64,000 bases of DNA from Parascedosporium putredinis (taxonomy: Eukaryota; Ascomycota; Sordariomycetes; Microascales; Microascaceae): contig CASHTG010000016.1 in NCBI GenBank assembly GCA_949357655.1, positions 62,001 to 126,000 of the forward strand, read 5' to 3'. Under the pieces are notes generated by a model. That model saw nothing but the letters and a program-made list of their open reading frames with translations, ran no database searches and was not told where the DNA came from. Below, in pieces: positions 13,446-26,039 of this stretch. Position numbers and translations under genes: made by a program. The stretch's first letter is position 1. Each line of letters begins with the position of its first letter.

Positions 13446-13949
13446 CTTGGCTAGAGGGCTTCAGCAGTTAAATATCGTACACACAGACAAAGCTCGGGTT
13501 AATCAACATAGCATCAACACCAGACTACAAACTTGATAGTTTGACTCTTGAGGAATTGAGCAGCCTCCTGGTCAAGAATGCTAAGATTACCTTGGGATAC
13601 AAGAGTAATTAGCTGAGTAAGTAAATATTAGAGTAAACAGCCCAGCTGAGAAAGAGAGAAATCCAGCTTCCATCTTGAATTAACAGGTTGCTTAGTCATC
13701 GATGAGCTCCTTCACAGCTCAAGCTCTCTACGCAAGGCTCCAGCCAGAACGCGTGCACTGGTATCACTCATCCTAATCAGAAACATCCGTATCCTTTCGT
13801 CTTGACCTCTTCCACCACCCTCCGGCTACTCCCAACGCGACACATCAACAGACAATTTGCCCTCTTTCGACCTAGTATTTTCCATTTGGAGCATAGATAC
13901 ATCTTCTGCGGACACCTATTGCTATTCCTACATTTGGTGCACTGCAGCC
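13446..13949. promoter_or_regulatory. Divergent promoter region between STT4 and PRE7
   Basis: About 500 bases separate the two start codons, so both promoters must lie here or overlap. The part next to PRE7 is pyrimidine-rich. I looked for the yeast proteasome-associated control element (GGTGGCAAA) and did not see a convincing copy. No TATA box is obvious. Confidence 0.5.
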
Positions 13950-14797
13950 ATGTTCAGCCAAAACCCCTTGATGAATGGTCCGAACTATTCCTTCTCCGAC
14001 ACTCCGCACAATGCTCAAGGCAACTTCAAGGAGCACCGTTTCAGCCCGTAAGTCTTTCCTATCGATTTGATTTCACGTCTACGGAAACTAATTCTCCTTT
14101 CTTCGCCTTAAAGGTATACGGATAACGGCGGTTCCACCCTTGCAATCGCAGGTCATGATTTCGTAATCGTGGCAGGCGATACCCGACATACAGCTGGATA
14201 TTCTATCAACACCCGATGGGCCCCTAAAGTTTTCAAGATCGGGGGACCACGGCATCTCAGGATGATGCAACATTAGTTCTATCCGTTGTAGGCTTTGCTG
14301 CTGACGGCGAGGCCCTCAAGGACCGACTTGATGCGATTTGTAAGATGTACCGTTACCGCCATGGGAAGCCGATCTCCGTCAAAGCCTGCGCACAGCGCCT
14401 AGCTACTATCCTCTACCAAAAACGCTTCTTCCCTTACTATGCCTATGCTATTCTAGGCGGCATCGACGAGGATGGAACCGGGGCTGTGTACTCCTATGAC
14501 CCCGTGGGAAGCTATGAGCGGGAACAATGCCGGGCTGGGGTGCGGCTGGCAGCCTAATCATGCCATTCTTGGATAACCAGGTCAACTTTAAGAACCAGTT
14601 TGTTCCAGGAAGCGGCGAGGGCCATGCCCTCCAAGAAAGGGAGCGAGTTCCTCTCTCGAGGGCCAAGGTTGAGAATCTCGTCAAAGATGCGTTTGACGGG
14701 GCGGTAGAGCGCCATATTGAGGTTGGCGATGCTCTGCAGATGATGGTAATCACGAAGGGGGATCGAAGAAATTGTGCTTCCTCTGAAGAAGGACTAA
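13950..14797 (+). CDS. PRE7: 20S proteasome subunit beta type-6 (PRE7/C5), two exons
   Basis: A beta-ring subunit of the 20S proteasome core. The first exon (13950-14047) encodes a short N-terminal extension ending in EHRFSP, and the second (14114-14797) the beta-subunit fold starting YTDNGGSTLAIAGHDF. This family member is non-catalytic: the mature start lacks the catalytic threonine arrangement of beta1, beta2 and beta5. Hallmarks visible are GDTRHTAGYSIN, the SYDPVGSYEREQCRAG segment, and the C-terminal VERHIEVGDALQMMVIT. Length is about 261 residues, the usual size. Three frame breaks occur at G-runs: 14241-14245 and 14537-14540 (one base short each), and 14757-14761 (two short or one extra) just before the end of the protein. 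I placed the stop at 14795-14797 by following the conserved IEEIVLPLKKD tail. Confidence 0.93.
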
Positions 14798-16249
14798 GCG
14801 TCGGGAAGTGCGTATCTCTGTACAACATTATGGTTTGTTTGTGTTGGTTCTCAAGTAGGAATTCAGTATGATTTCATCATTTCCAGGTCCGTCATCTAAG
14901 GGCCCCCAAGTAATCCAGATCCATATCTAAGGCTGCTCTTTTTGTGCCAACCTAGCACAGCTTGAAGGCCTCCCCGTTCACTTTTGTCCCATGACCAAAG
15001 GACGTCTCGGGTCACTCATCTGAGTTTTACCTTAAATACTTTGTCTATAACCCTAGGGTCTGCCTCAGTCTGACCTCGCCGGGTGATTTGCGTAGGCGCT
15101 CCCATCGTACTTTAACGCGAAAATGGCGATTTCGTGGCACGGGGATCCCTAGGCGTAAAAGTGCCCTGAATTTACCAACAGCGCTTTTACTGAGATGAGC
15201 CATGGTCAAATTAATACAATCCCATCAACTACCTTTGGGTCATCGAGAACTAAGAAGGTATCATCCGTGGAGTTGAGGTCTACTGTCACATGCAACGCAC
15301 CGCCAACCGAACACCAGCCCATTGATAGCGAATGATACAATGCAGCCTCCCAAGGTTTTTGCAGCCGGATCGGCAAGTTACGTCTTAGCACACCTTTTGT
15401 CTAGTCTTCGAGGTGCACATTGCCTCGCGGCCAATCGGCTGGAGGGTCCTAGGTATCTAGAGGGCCACGGAGCGGAGACCACACACGTACACATTGACAC
15501 ATTAAGAGGAGGCAAGAAAGCCATAGTGCTGAAGCCCTCGCGCTGTGCTCTCGCGAGCCTTACGATCGTGTGCGCTCTGAGTCTTTTCATGGAGCCGGAT
15601 ATCAAGGATTGCACGTGCCATTACCAAGATAGATAAGTATTCAACAGAATAGCGAGCTGTGATATCATGAGCTGCTCGGGAGGCTAGACCGCCTAGGACA
15701 CGGAAATGCAAAGAGCGCACTGGACAATATGGTATACCTATTCCCAACCAACCTTTCTTCTTTGCCAAACATTTTCAGAACTATCAACATCGTCAAATCA
15801 CCGTCTATGAAGTAACATTTTAGCTGCGTATTAGAGGCAAAAGGAAGGGGAGGTTGGATCAAGCTATACCTGATGACTACTTTTCGGGGAATGAGGCAGG
15901 AAGCTCCTTTAACAGTAACAGGCATGGAGCGGGTGAAAAAGATCGGAACCAAAAGAGGACCCCATTGATCCATTTGAACAGAGGCACCTGTTATTTTAGT
16001 TCCTTCTCCATTCAGGTACCGATACCCCTGCACCCCCGATCATACTGTGAGTCATTCGTTTGCGATGCACGGGATTTGGTCACTCACTCCCCACGAGAGC
16101 GTTGAAGTATCAAACCTTAGATATTTCCCAAGATATAAAGGCCACACAAGAAAGATTTACAAGCTCTTGTTACACCTTCTCAGAGAGGGAAAAGGTCGAC
16201 TTAGGTCCTAAACATTGAGAGGCCTCACAGCTTCTGGCGCGGTGGGAAG

Positions 16250-16695
16250 ATGGCTTCCGAACTGTTCGCCAAAGACATCTGGCAGGTCTTCAGTTGGAGG
16301 ACGAGACCAGATACTTCCAATGGAATTTTATCAGTCATCGAGGACCTCCTGTGCAGTGATAAAAGTTCACAGGCCAGGGACTTTTCTTTTACAACAATTT
16401 GGAACTCGATCGACCATTATCTCCAATCTGCGACAGGTGTCGCCCTGTTTAATATCTGAATTCGAAGTAAAGCCTCCGGAGAGCAGCAGCACAAGTCATT
16501 CAAGCTACTTTACGCCTGGATTTGCTAGATTCTGTGACCTTGGAAGGTGCTTACTCCATTGAGAAGCAAATATCTTCGAGATAAGGAGTTTACCAGTAGA
16601 CTCGATATGCGGAATGGTAGCATGGCAGCCACAGATTACGTGCCGGTTGCCCTTGCTGTTCAACATGAGTACCATTACAAGTGTGTGTTCTAGCA
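16250..16695 (+). pseudogene. Coding-like patch, possible gene relic
   Basis: A frame beginning MASELFAKDIWQVFSW runs for about 69 residues from 16250. After a shift, another frame (about 16563-16695) reads like a folded protein, containing LDMRNGSMAATDYVPVALAV. The two are not joined by a clear intron. Amino-acid composition is more protein-like than in the surrounding sequence, but I recognise no family. It may be a relic, an unrecognised gene with run-length errors, or chance. Confidence 0.2.
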
Positions 16696-19600
16696 TATCA
16701 ATACATCCTGTCCACTGCCTCCCGAAGATACGGAGTCTCTACCATCTCACCAAATCAACTCAAGAAACCTCTTAAGTATCTTGTCCCTGCAAACGTCACT
16801 GGGCCGCTGTCGGCGAGGGGCTGAGTCCCGCGCAACATATAACGAAGGTCACAGCCCTCGACAACGGCCTCAATACGGGTGCAAGAGAGGGGCCGGGGCA
16901 ACCCATCCATAGATGCAAATGGAGGTAGGGGGTAAGGAGAAATAACGAGAAACAGGCACCCCGGGGACATGGGAGGACTCGATTCATAATGCATCTCACT
17001 ACGTCATTGATGCAATTGAGACGCCCCTCTCCTGTGCTCTGCATTGGGATGTGGGCGAGAAATGTAGTAGCAACGTCGGTGGCGGCAATCTGAAAATAGT
17101 TCTACCCATGCTTCCCTCGAGGTTCACTGAGCTTTGATTATAAAGTAGATCATTGACATGGAGGTATACCCCCGTACTCGAATATCAGAACACGTGTGGT
17201 AGGATGAAGGAAAAGTTCGGCCCGATATTGAAAACCACAAGGCTATTAGAGTAAGGGTGGAAAAGGTTCGAGAAAGAGCAGGCAGATAGGCTTCCACAGC
17301 GTACGTAGAGGGGCCAAAACACCCGACTAGCTGGAGCAAGTCAAAGATTTCCGTTGGGGGTAGCGGGTGTGGATATAAACCGTCTGCCCGTGTTAGTTTG
17401 GGGGACTGCCTGCATCGATCACGGAGATTCATGGCGGGCTGATGCACAGGTGCAAGATCCGGATCAAAACGGACGGACTTGGTGAGGCAGGGGTAACACA
17501 AGGTAAATGGATAAGCAAGGGATCCATTAAGAAGGGGAACGGAGAAAAACAGAGGCAGGAAAGGGGATGGGGAGAGGGGAAAGGGAGAGTGAGGGGGTGG
17601 GCGGGAAACAGGCCTGTGAAAGCAAGGTGTAGAATAATGAGGTTGAAGCAGGAAACCTCATCCCGGTACACTTCGCATATGCTCGAAGAGGGGAGGGGCG
17701 CACGTTGAGGGGGAAGAAAAAAAAAGGAAGGGGGGTTTGAAAGCAGCATTTATTGAACCTACATGTAGCAATGCAGGACCACTTACGAGTCTGCGGGAAT
17801 ATCGCCCACAGCCCACAATAAGCCCTCGATATCGGCTCGTGCTCAATCTTGAAGACGTGGAGACCTGCTCCGATGGGTTTTCGTCCCCTACCACCCGATC
17901 TCCCGGCCACGGCCTGCCATCTCCCCGAAACGTTTGCTTGAGGATGCTGGAGCAGACCGGAGGCGGGCGGCTCGGTGTTGACTCCTTTAGGTCCATAGAA
18001 CCAGACATCGCACTGAAAGCAATTTCGACTAGCTGGACTAGTCCCTGACAGACAGGAGCCTGAAAGGGAATGCTGTTTCGATTCTAATATTTTCCTCCAT
18101 TTTGACTCGGTTAGATTTCGAAACATCCACGATATACATATCTAACAACAACCGCCTCAAGTTGTCAGTATCAACTAACAGCTTAATCATCAACAAAAAG
18201 CGCACTACCAAGAAATGGAACTTTGGAAGCATACGTTGTCAAGCATCGCGAATTGAGTCAGGGGCGGACAGGCTTAGCTCCAGATTAGAAACTCAACATT
18301 GCACATCGGCCCAATGACACACCAAAATGACAAGCTACAAGCAACAGACAGCCAACCACTCGAAGCCATTGGGTACTTATGCGGCCAAGTAGAGGCACGC
18401 GCTGGGGCATTGCTGCATGTGTGTCCCCCTCTTAGGGAAGAATTCACTCGAATGCCCTTGTTCAAGCAACAGGCGGAGAGCTTTGTTTCAATCGAGAGAT
18501 TCTTCTCGTTTCTTTTGGTAGCGGTGTGCGACGTGGTGGAAGCCGTTGGGAGCTATGTGGGAAGCCACATCACATACGAAGTACTTGGAGCTCAAACCCC
18601 CTACTTTTTTCCCTTTCTTTTTTGCCAACAAGCTCTCTTGGAGGCAGGGATATGGCAAGGTGGGGATAATGGTGGAGTTTGCATCTCTGGACTATTACTA
18701 CTCCGTTCTTCCCTTTCCCCTTATGGCACATCACCCCTCTCACCTCTCAGCACTCCATCCTTTCACGTATCTATCAATGACTAGAAGCTAGAGGCATCAA
18801 TTCGATTTAGAATCCGACCGGGAGTCTACCTCCCGCGCAGGGCGTGAAGTAAGCACGAACCCAAGCGGAATATGGAAGGAGATCAACGGCTTAGACGAAC
18901 TAAATAGGTGGTGATAGGCTCGGCAGGATTTGGGTGTCACGATCGGAAAACCTCTACTCTTGATCCGCCGTGCTTAGTAAGGGGAGTTATTATTGTCTTT
19001 GGGACTTTGAAGACGGGTCCGGCTTTCTCTCGCAGATGCTGCCCGGCCGAAGAATATCCGTCTCTGTTTCCCATTACCAAAGGTCGGGAGAACAGGACAT
19101 ACCTGTAAAGACAGAGAAGCGAGCTATGAAAGCCGGTGGTCGTGATGTCGCGACTGATGTCACCAAGGCTGGGGGCGGCGGGATTTAGACTCGTGGAGCT
19201 CTGACATCATCGGGCACCAGGATTTCGGACGGATTCGGCGAGCTTACTGATGACGGGGAAAGAAACCGTCCCTCCATTGCATCTACTGCTACGTATGCAG
19301 GTCTGCACAACAAACTCGAATACAGAAACGATGGGAGACGCAGAAGAAGGTAGATAGAAGATGACTGCGTTGGTAGGATAAAGCAACCCTAGTTCCCCTT
19401 CAAAAGTGCTGGAAGCTATTCCCAAATCTACATGTAGAGTTGAAGGTCCCCTCATAGTGTAGAAGTGGTCTGGCTTTGGTGATATGTACTGCAACCTCAG
19501 CCCCGAGCCCACATCCCCACACAAAAAATAATGCCAAGAAACATAATGCAATACCATTGCCTAACCAGCTTGGACCAGACGCGTATCAAAAAGAACCTTG

Positions 19601-21599
19601 AATAAGGAACCCAAGACCATTGAAGGGAGTGGCCACTGCAAATTGAATTGACAGCATTAGTGGGGATTGAACTTCCCCTGGAGTAGCCGGGAATTATTAG
19701 GCATAGGGTGACTTGGGTGATGACTATGTCAACAATAAATGATTGTATATATTGGTTAGTCAAGTACCTCTGTACTTCGATGTTCAATGTCGTTGTTTCT
19801 GTGCATAGGTAAATGGAGATAGGTCGTTGATGAGACTTGGCGATTGGGCAAACATTCAGACATCCTCATCTGCGTCACCGCGAGAATACACGAAGCTAGC
19901 GATTGTCTAGTGCAGCAATGGCATCATGGGCAGCCCACCTCAATTGATCTATGCTTGTTTTCCACACGTGGCCGGTACTGTTTACACGCCGATGTGCCCC
20001 ACGTCTCTTGCCTATTTCGCGTGACTCTTTCTTCGAAGAGGAGGGAATAGAAGAGAAGGCGGGTGCAGGATGCTGGCGAGTATGGGTAGGGAAAGCCAAA
20101 GATGGTGGTGGAATCTAGTGTGACAAATCAACCAATGCTAGTGTCATATTAGTGCCGCTCATTCGCCTCATCCATAGGTGCTACACAAAGACTCCTCTCA
20201 TTCTGTTTTTAAGATCGTCATGTGGGAAGGCCGTGGTAGCCCACCAAATGAAGTCCGGTGCTAGTGAGGGAGAATCCAGCTCTGGCTTTGGCTGGCCTTT
20301 CACGTTCACCTCGGCAGAGATCGAACATTCTACGCTCTTTGGTAGGTGCACCGCCGCCCTGATGTAGGATCTAGCGGGCTCTCAGTGATTCATAACCAGC
20401 ATTCGTCTGAGGAAAGCCGAGGTATCAAAACTCACCGTGTCATTCCTCCCTCGACCTTCAAGGCCATATTTCCGTTCCTGCTTGAGGGTGTTGGCCACCG
20501 ATACTCTCCTCTCGAAAGTCAAGGCAGTTTCGTCGCGCTCTTGGTGGGTTTATGCGCGTGGCTAACCCAGCACTGAAAGCTTCATGGATGGTGCAGCTAC
20601 AGTCGGGCCCAGCGGGCTACTCCGCCATTGGTTGTTGAGTTCAAATTGCACCGTTTCTGACAAGGTTCGCAATACACTGCGTCTATGAAATGGATATAGC
20701 CTCTAACGCTAAGAACCTAGGTTGTTGAACAGCGATGAAGACTTTCAACGATGCGACTAAACAGCGCGGCAGTGAAAGAAAGTGTATAGAGCCGCGATAA
20801 TTCGGAAAGGAGCCAAAACGTGAGGCGTAGAATGGAAACAGGAACTGAGAGCGAAAGTGCCCGGTGGTGTCCGACCAAGCTCTGATGTCCTCGAATCTAC
20901 AGTTGATGTCCGCATTAGATGAGATGAAGTAATCATCCGCAAGGTGTTCCCACTCATTAAACCTGCGCAACGTGATGGCTGGATAATTTTAGATTTAGCA
21001 GGATCAAGTGTGGCTAGTGCTCCTAGAAACTTGGGACGGTGACTTCACTGTGACATCCATAGTTCTGGAGACCCTCTCTCCTCTCGCTCTTCTTCCTTTT
21101 CTTACCATTGATCCGTAGACCTTTGGGTTACTTAATCGAGTGGACTTAGGGTTCGAAACTCTCTACTGTGATTTCCCCTACCAGTGCCAGCGGGGCGACC
21201 TTCTCCTGGTGCGCCTCTCCTGCCCTGCTCAATTGATTGAAGGGATGGATCAATTGGATTAGGCCTTGGATTAACCCATCTAAGATGCTCAACCATTGTT
21301 CAATGTCCCTAAGGTGGGCCTGTGGGCGTCTCCCAACCTGTACTATACCGCAAACACGCGCGGTTTTCCAGCGGCACACGGTCGAGGTAACCGTCACCGG
21401 ATCCCCTCGACCATGAAACCTTGAAACCACTGCCACTCCAGCGGCGCCATCTTCTACCCATGACGTCGGTCCCCATCCTTGGCCATAATTGTCTATTTCT
21501 CCATCCGCCCATCCTAAGCCCTCATTTTCCGTCCCGGGATGGAGACCGGGCATGTCCAACCCTCTACACAGGCTCGGAAGGCCAGTCGTGGTCCATGCC

Positions 21600-21745
21600 C
21601 ACTCCCACAGCTCTACACACGCCGGCACGCCTTGACCCATCGCCCCTACACTCACACCCATGCATCCACGTACATCCACACCCACGTTCGCGCTCACGCC
21701 CACGCTCACATTCACAATTAAGCCAACCCACGTCAACCCACGGGT
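21600..21745. repeat. Degenerate CA-rich minisatellite-like tract
   Basis: The + strand repeats short units close to CACACC, CACGCC and CTCACA for about 145 bases. The minus strand consequently reads as a Val/Gly-rich peptide. The units are irregular, so this is a decayed or imperfect tract. Confidence 0.5.
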
Positions 21746-24035
21746 GTCTACCTCGACGCCATCTCTCACATGCTCTGCCCTATGGCTACGTTATCGTATG
21801 TCACCTCGTATGCGGCACCCCTCTGTAGCCAAAACCGATGGTTCCCTCTTATCCCAGAGGAGACTCCGCCCAAAGCGGCGTCAATAATCGCACCCCTCTA
21901 GCCCCAATTGGGTGTGCCTCTCCATCTTGATGCTCATCAACTCTCCGTTGTGTAAGTATCCATTACCGTTATGTCGTCGCCTCCGTACGCTCCCCGGGTG
22001 CGACTACGAGACCCGGTCGTCGTCCAACGCCTTCATTGGGTTAAAGTCGTCATCTCCCCCGAGCCCTTTACCAAAGAGACGCTGTGCCACCCATTGAGCC
22101 CCGAATGGCCCCCTCGAGGGAATCCAGGGCCTCCTTGCCATGTTAGTTGTACTCCTAAGTTTCTGTCAGTGTGGCCCTATTGCGTATCCACCTGTGGAGG
22201 GCGTTAGACGTATTGAAATTAGCCACTCGCACACCCACCCCCGGGGTACTGGTACAGTACACTAGAATGGATCTCTTGCCTCGTCTGTTATACCGTCAGG
22301 CGGTCATCGTCATCCATCGGCGAATGAGCTATCTATCATCTTGCCGCGCGATTTGCTTTGGACCAAGATCATATTCTGTTTCCCTTCTTTTTCTTCTTCT
22401 CACCTGGTTCAGCATAGCCAATACGCCCCACCTCTCTAACACCCCTTCCCCCAGTCATTGAAAGGGTCCATGGACTTACACCTCTAGTCCAGAACGTTCG
22501 CTTTTGATCTAATCAATACTCATTTTCGTCATCGTCATCGGTCCCTCTTGATCTTCTTGAGACTTAAGAGTTGCATGCTCTGGTGCTGCCAACGTCATCC
22601 TTTCAACCCAGGCAAGGTACGCCCTCCGTCCCAGATTGTAAGTTCAAAGCTTGACAACTCGTGTGTTTTCGGCTATCACCATTTGCAACGTGGTGGCATA
22701 ATTGTCACCGTTCTAGCCGTTTGTCGTTGGGATAGGACTCTTCCACTAAGACGGCCCTTAAGGATTTTGTCGTTCGCATCCGCCAACAGGCATCGCCAGC
22801 ACCTAACAAGTGCTACTAGACTTGCTCCCACCTGTTGCCTTCGCAAACTTGAAAAGCCTACGACACTGGATCCACCTTAGAGGCATCGTGACACTTGAGG
22901 CCTGTTCTCAAGGGTGAAAACACATCTCGGACATAGCTCACGTCCGCTCAAGTACACCCTCCGACAATTAAGCACCTCCTGCCTTAGCCTCAGCGACCGG
23001 GAACATAGTCAGGCTGCAGATCAGACTCGGGTGCCAGTTCCCCCATAGCTAACTCCTACCATCAAACCTCCTACAACACGCTACCTCACCGGTTTCTTTT
23101 ACCCATCGCCTACACACCAGCGCCCATCTAGTTTGACACGGTACGTACTGTAGCAACGTTTCTGCCGCCCCTAGACGCTCGATTCCGGAACCCCTGCACC
23201 GCCCCCATGGATGATGGGAGGTGCAGATTAGAATCCGGCCATCGGAGAATACCCTCCCAATAAGCCCAGTGGCCACATCGAAATCGTACTTCTCCATGAG
23301 TGTACCCCAGGAGGATGTTGACGAACAGAGCTGGCCCTTTGCCACCCGCCTTCGCCCCGCTACTCTCTTCACGTTCCTGCCCACTGCACCCCCCTCTCCA
23401 CCCCCATTCTCACCCGACGAGGATGGACGAACACTACAAGAGAAGAAGAGGGGGAATCCTGGCTCAACTGGGGAGAAACACCACCCGTTTTCATTTTCTA
23501 ACCCGTTGGGTGTTAATACAGGGACGCACTCGCGCACACACTGCACACTCACTTGGATAGTGTGTTAAACAGCCGTTCGGTGCCGTCTAGTTTCTCACAT
23601 CGCCTGAACAGGGATCTGTCACTTCTTTTGGCTGCCCTCTTCAAACTCCATCGTCTTCGTCATATGGTCACGATCTATTTTCGTCATAAACCTGGTTTTC
23701 TAAGCCGGTTTGAAGAGGCAGGAGGCTCTACGTTTCTAAACTTTGCGAGAGTAAACTCATCTTTGCTCCCACAACTTTTGTCAAACTCTTCCAATCGCCG
23801 AAGTACCATATTTTCCTGGCAACCCTTTGCAACCTAAAGGACACTAGGTATCGAGTATCACGAAGCCCTATCAGCGATTGGTAAATGATAATTGAGCCAC
23901 GTCTGTTGATAAAACGAAAAACAGCACGAGAACAAAAACAAAACGCACTCCCTTCTTTCCTCTGGGCTTTCCCTCTCGATAGCCGTCTCTTCAAACTCAT
24001 CATCTTCCGAGGTTTCCCCTCTGAAATAGAGACAA

Positions 24036-26039
24036 ATGGGGGATGCTCTGAAAGCCAAACAAACTCTGCAAGATACAGAGGCACCTCCAGCGGTAGCCGG
24101 GGGCAATCAAACCAAGGATATTCTGCACAAAGCCCGAAGCAATACTCGGATTATCAATTCCAGCACGCCCACGGCCCATCACCAAATGCATTTTCATCTC
24201 AGTTTGACATGGCGCAGTCCTCGGCAAATCGCGCAACAGCCTTCAATATGAGCAGCCTCGGACCAGCCCTGCCGCACGCTGGGTATGCACCAGCCTACGG
24301 TCTCGGGGGCAGCCTACCTTCAGCCCGGCTCCAGGGGCTACAATGGGGACGCAGATGCCGCACGCACCGCAGTATGCTGTCCAACTTCCGACCCAAGCCT
24401 TTTATCCTCAACAAACCCCGGCAGTGCAGCCCTACTATTCGATGCCGGTCTATCAGACTCACCCTGTGGTAGGAAGCACGCATCCTAGACCTAGCATCGT
24501 CTTCCATCAAGCACAAGTTGCTGCTAGTCCCCATCACCAGGCCGGCCAGATGCAACCGACCATATACTATTATCCAGCCGCGACCCCTACCCCGCGCCGA
24601 GCCATTCAGTTTCCCACCCCCGAGACAGTACCCTGCTTACCCAACAGCGCCTATCGACTCTCGGATGGTGCCTCCACCGATAGCCGCAGGCAGCGGCCCT
24701 CAAGTCCTCACCGCTGCTAGACAAGAGATCCTACCTCAAGATAGACATGTGGGTGGAGACCCTGAAATGGTTGATGGCCGACAAGCGGTTGTTCGAGGTC
24801 CTCCTAGAAAGCCTAAACAAAGAGGTTTGATTCCCGATAATTCCATCGCCAGTAGCATTTATAACAGCGTTTAACTAACAGCTCGGTGCGAGGAACTTAG
24901 GCCATGCTATCTGGATCGGTAACCTACCACCGCATACTGACTTGATGAGCCTTGTCAGCCATGTTTGCAGGGAAACTCCAGGGCTAGAATCTCTATTCCT
25001 GATTTCAAAAGTAATTGCGCGTTCGCCAACTTTAGAGATGAACAAGCATGTAGTTCGGCCCAACAAAAGCTCCACGACTCTAGGTTTCAGTCGGTGCGCC
25101 TAGTTAGTAGGTTGCGAAAAACCATGGCTGAGCGGCCTGGCGGAGGTTCGCATATTCTCGAAGAATCTGCATCTACACCTTCTTCTTCTGCTCCTGCATC
25201 CGAAGCACCGGCTTCGGAAAGTGGGGATAGTGAACTCCCAAGACAAGTGCCTAGCTCTGCTACTCCTTCGCCGGCGAAGATGGTCCATTTACAAGCCCCT
25301 GGTGGAAGCAGGCTGGAAAAAGAACGATACTTCATCCTCAAGAGCCTTACGATGGAGGACCTGGAAATGAGTGTCCGAAACGGTATCTGGGCGACCCAAT
25401 CTCATAACGAAGAAATACTGAACGCCGCATTCAAGGTATGAAGACTCTGAATATACGAGAATTAATCTGTGACCCTTTGTCTAACTTTACACACCTAACC
25501 TAAAGGCTGCGGATCACGTATACCTCTTCTTTTCGGCAAACAAGTCGGGGGAATATTTCGGCTATGCGAAGATGACCTCCTCGATAAACGAAGACCCGGC
25601 TGCAGCTATCGAGTTTGCACCTTCAGTGCAATCTACGGCGGTTGTTGACCTCCCAAAGGCGATCCCAACCGATGCAACTGAACACGCCCCTAAAGGAAGA
25701 ATAATCGATGACTCGGCCCGAGGAACTATCTTTTGGGAGGTTGAGAGGGGAGAAGAAGATAGTGGGGACGAAGAAGACGGAGATATAGAAAGTATAGCAG
25801 AGATGGATGGTGAAACAGAGACCTCCCCAAAGAGTTGGGGGAAGCCTTTTACTCTATCTTGGCTCTCGACTGCCCGCGTTCCTTTCTACCGGACTCGGGG
25901 GCTTCGGAACCCTTGGAATGCGAACAGGGAGGTAAAAATTGCGAGAGATGGTACCGAGCTTGAACCAAGCGTCGGGCGGCGGCTGGTAGGGTTGTTCAAT
26001 ATGGTACAGAGCCCGGGGCTTGTCCCCTGGGCTTGCTAG
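24036..26039 (+). CDS. YTH-domain RNA-binding protein with an upstream RRM (putative m6A reader)
   Basis: The likely role is recognition of N6-methyladenosine in RNA. Domain order: a Pro/Gln/Tyr-rich disordered N-terminus (about 24036-24824), an RRM-type fold with an RNP2-like IWIGNLPP and an RNP1-like NCAFANF (about 24900-25110), a Ser/Ala/Pro-rich linker, then a YTH domain from about 25320. The YTH part shows RYFILKS, GIWATQSHNEEILNAAF, VYLFFSANKSGEYFGYAKM, an acidic insertion, and the C-terminal FYRTRGLRNPWNANREVKIARDG cut here to its key words. The W in GIWAT corresponds to an aromatic-cage position in the family. The intron 25436-25505 is phase-consistent. A second intron ends at 24881; its donor near 24825 does not match in phase, so that junction is uncertain. 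Frame breaks lie at runs 24099-24103, 24305-24309, 24590-24593 and 25007-25010. The start at 24036 is the first Met of the N-terminal frame. Confidence 0.88.

Larger units (their letters stand above)
14798..24035. other. Long region without a supportable gene
   Basis: About 9.2 kb hold no reading frame that I can assign to a family. Frames up to about 200 residues occur (for example 17527-18126 and 21146-21769 on the minus strand, 18299-18784 on the plus strand), but none has a recognisable motif, a splice-consistent extension or clear coding character. A coding-like patch is noted at 16250-16695. I saw no terminal repeats, reverse-transcriptase or transposase motif. Decayed transposon or decayed genes are possible explanations that I cannot test by eye. 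Confidence 0.5.

Noticed and set aside
17527..18126. A 199-residue minus-strand frame in the gene-free stretch
   Set aside because: Its C-terminal third is the complement of a G/A-rich low-complexity tract, and the N-terminal part has no recognisable motif. It is kept only as part of the uncharacterised region.
18299..18784. A 161-residue + strand frame
   Set aside because: Ends in Ser/Pro/Leu low complexity, has no recognisable domain and no promoter or splice support.
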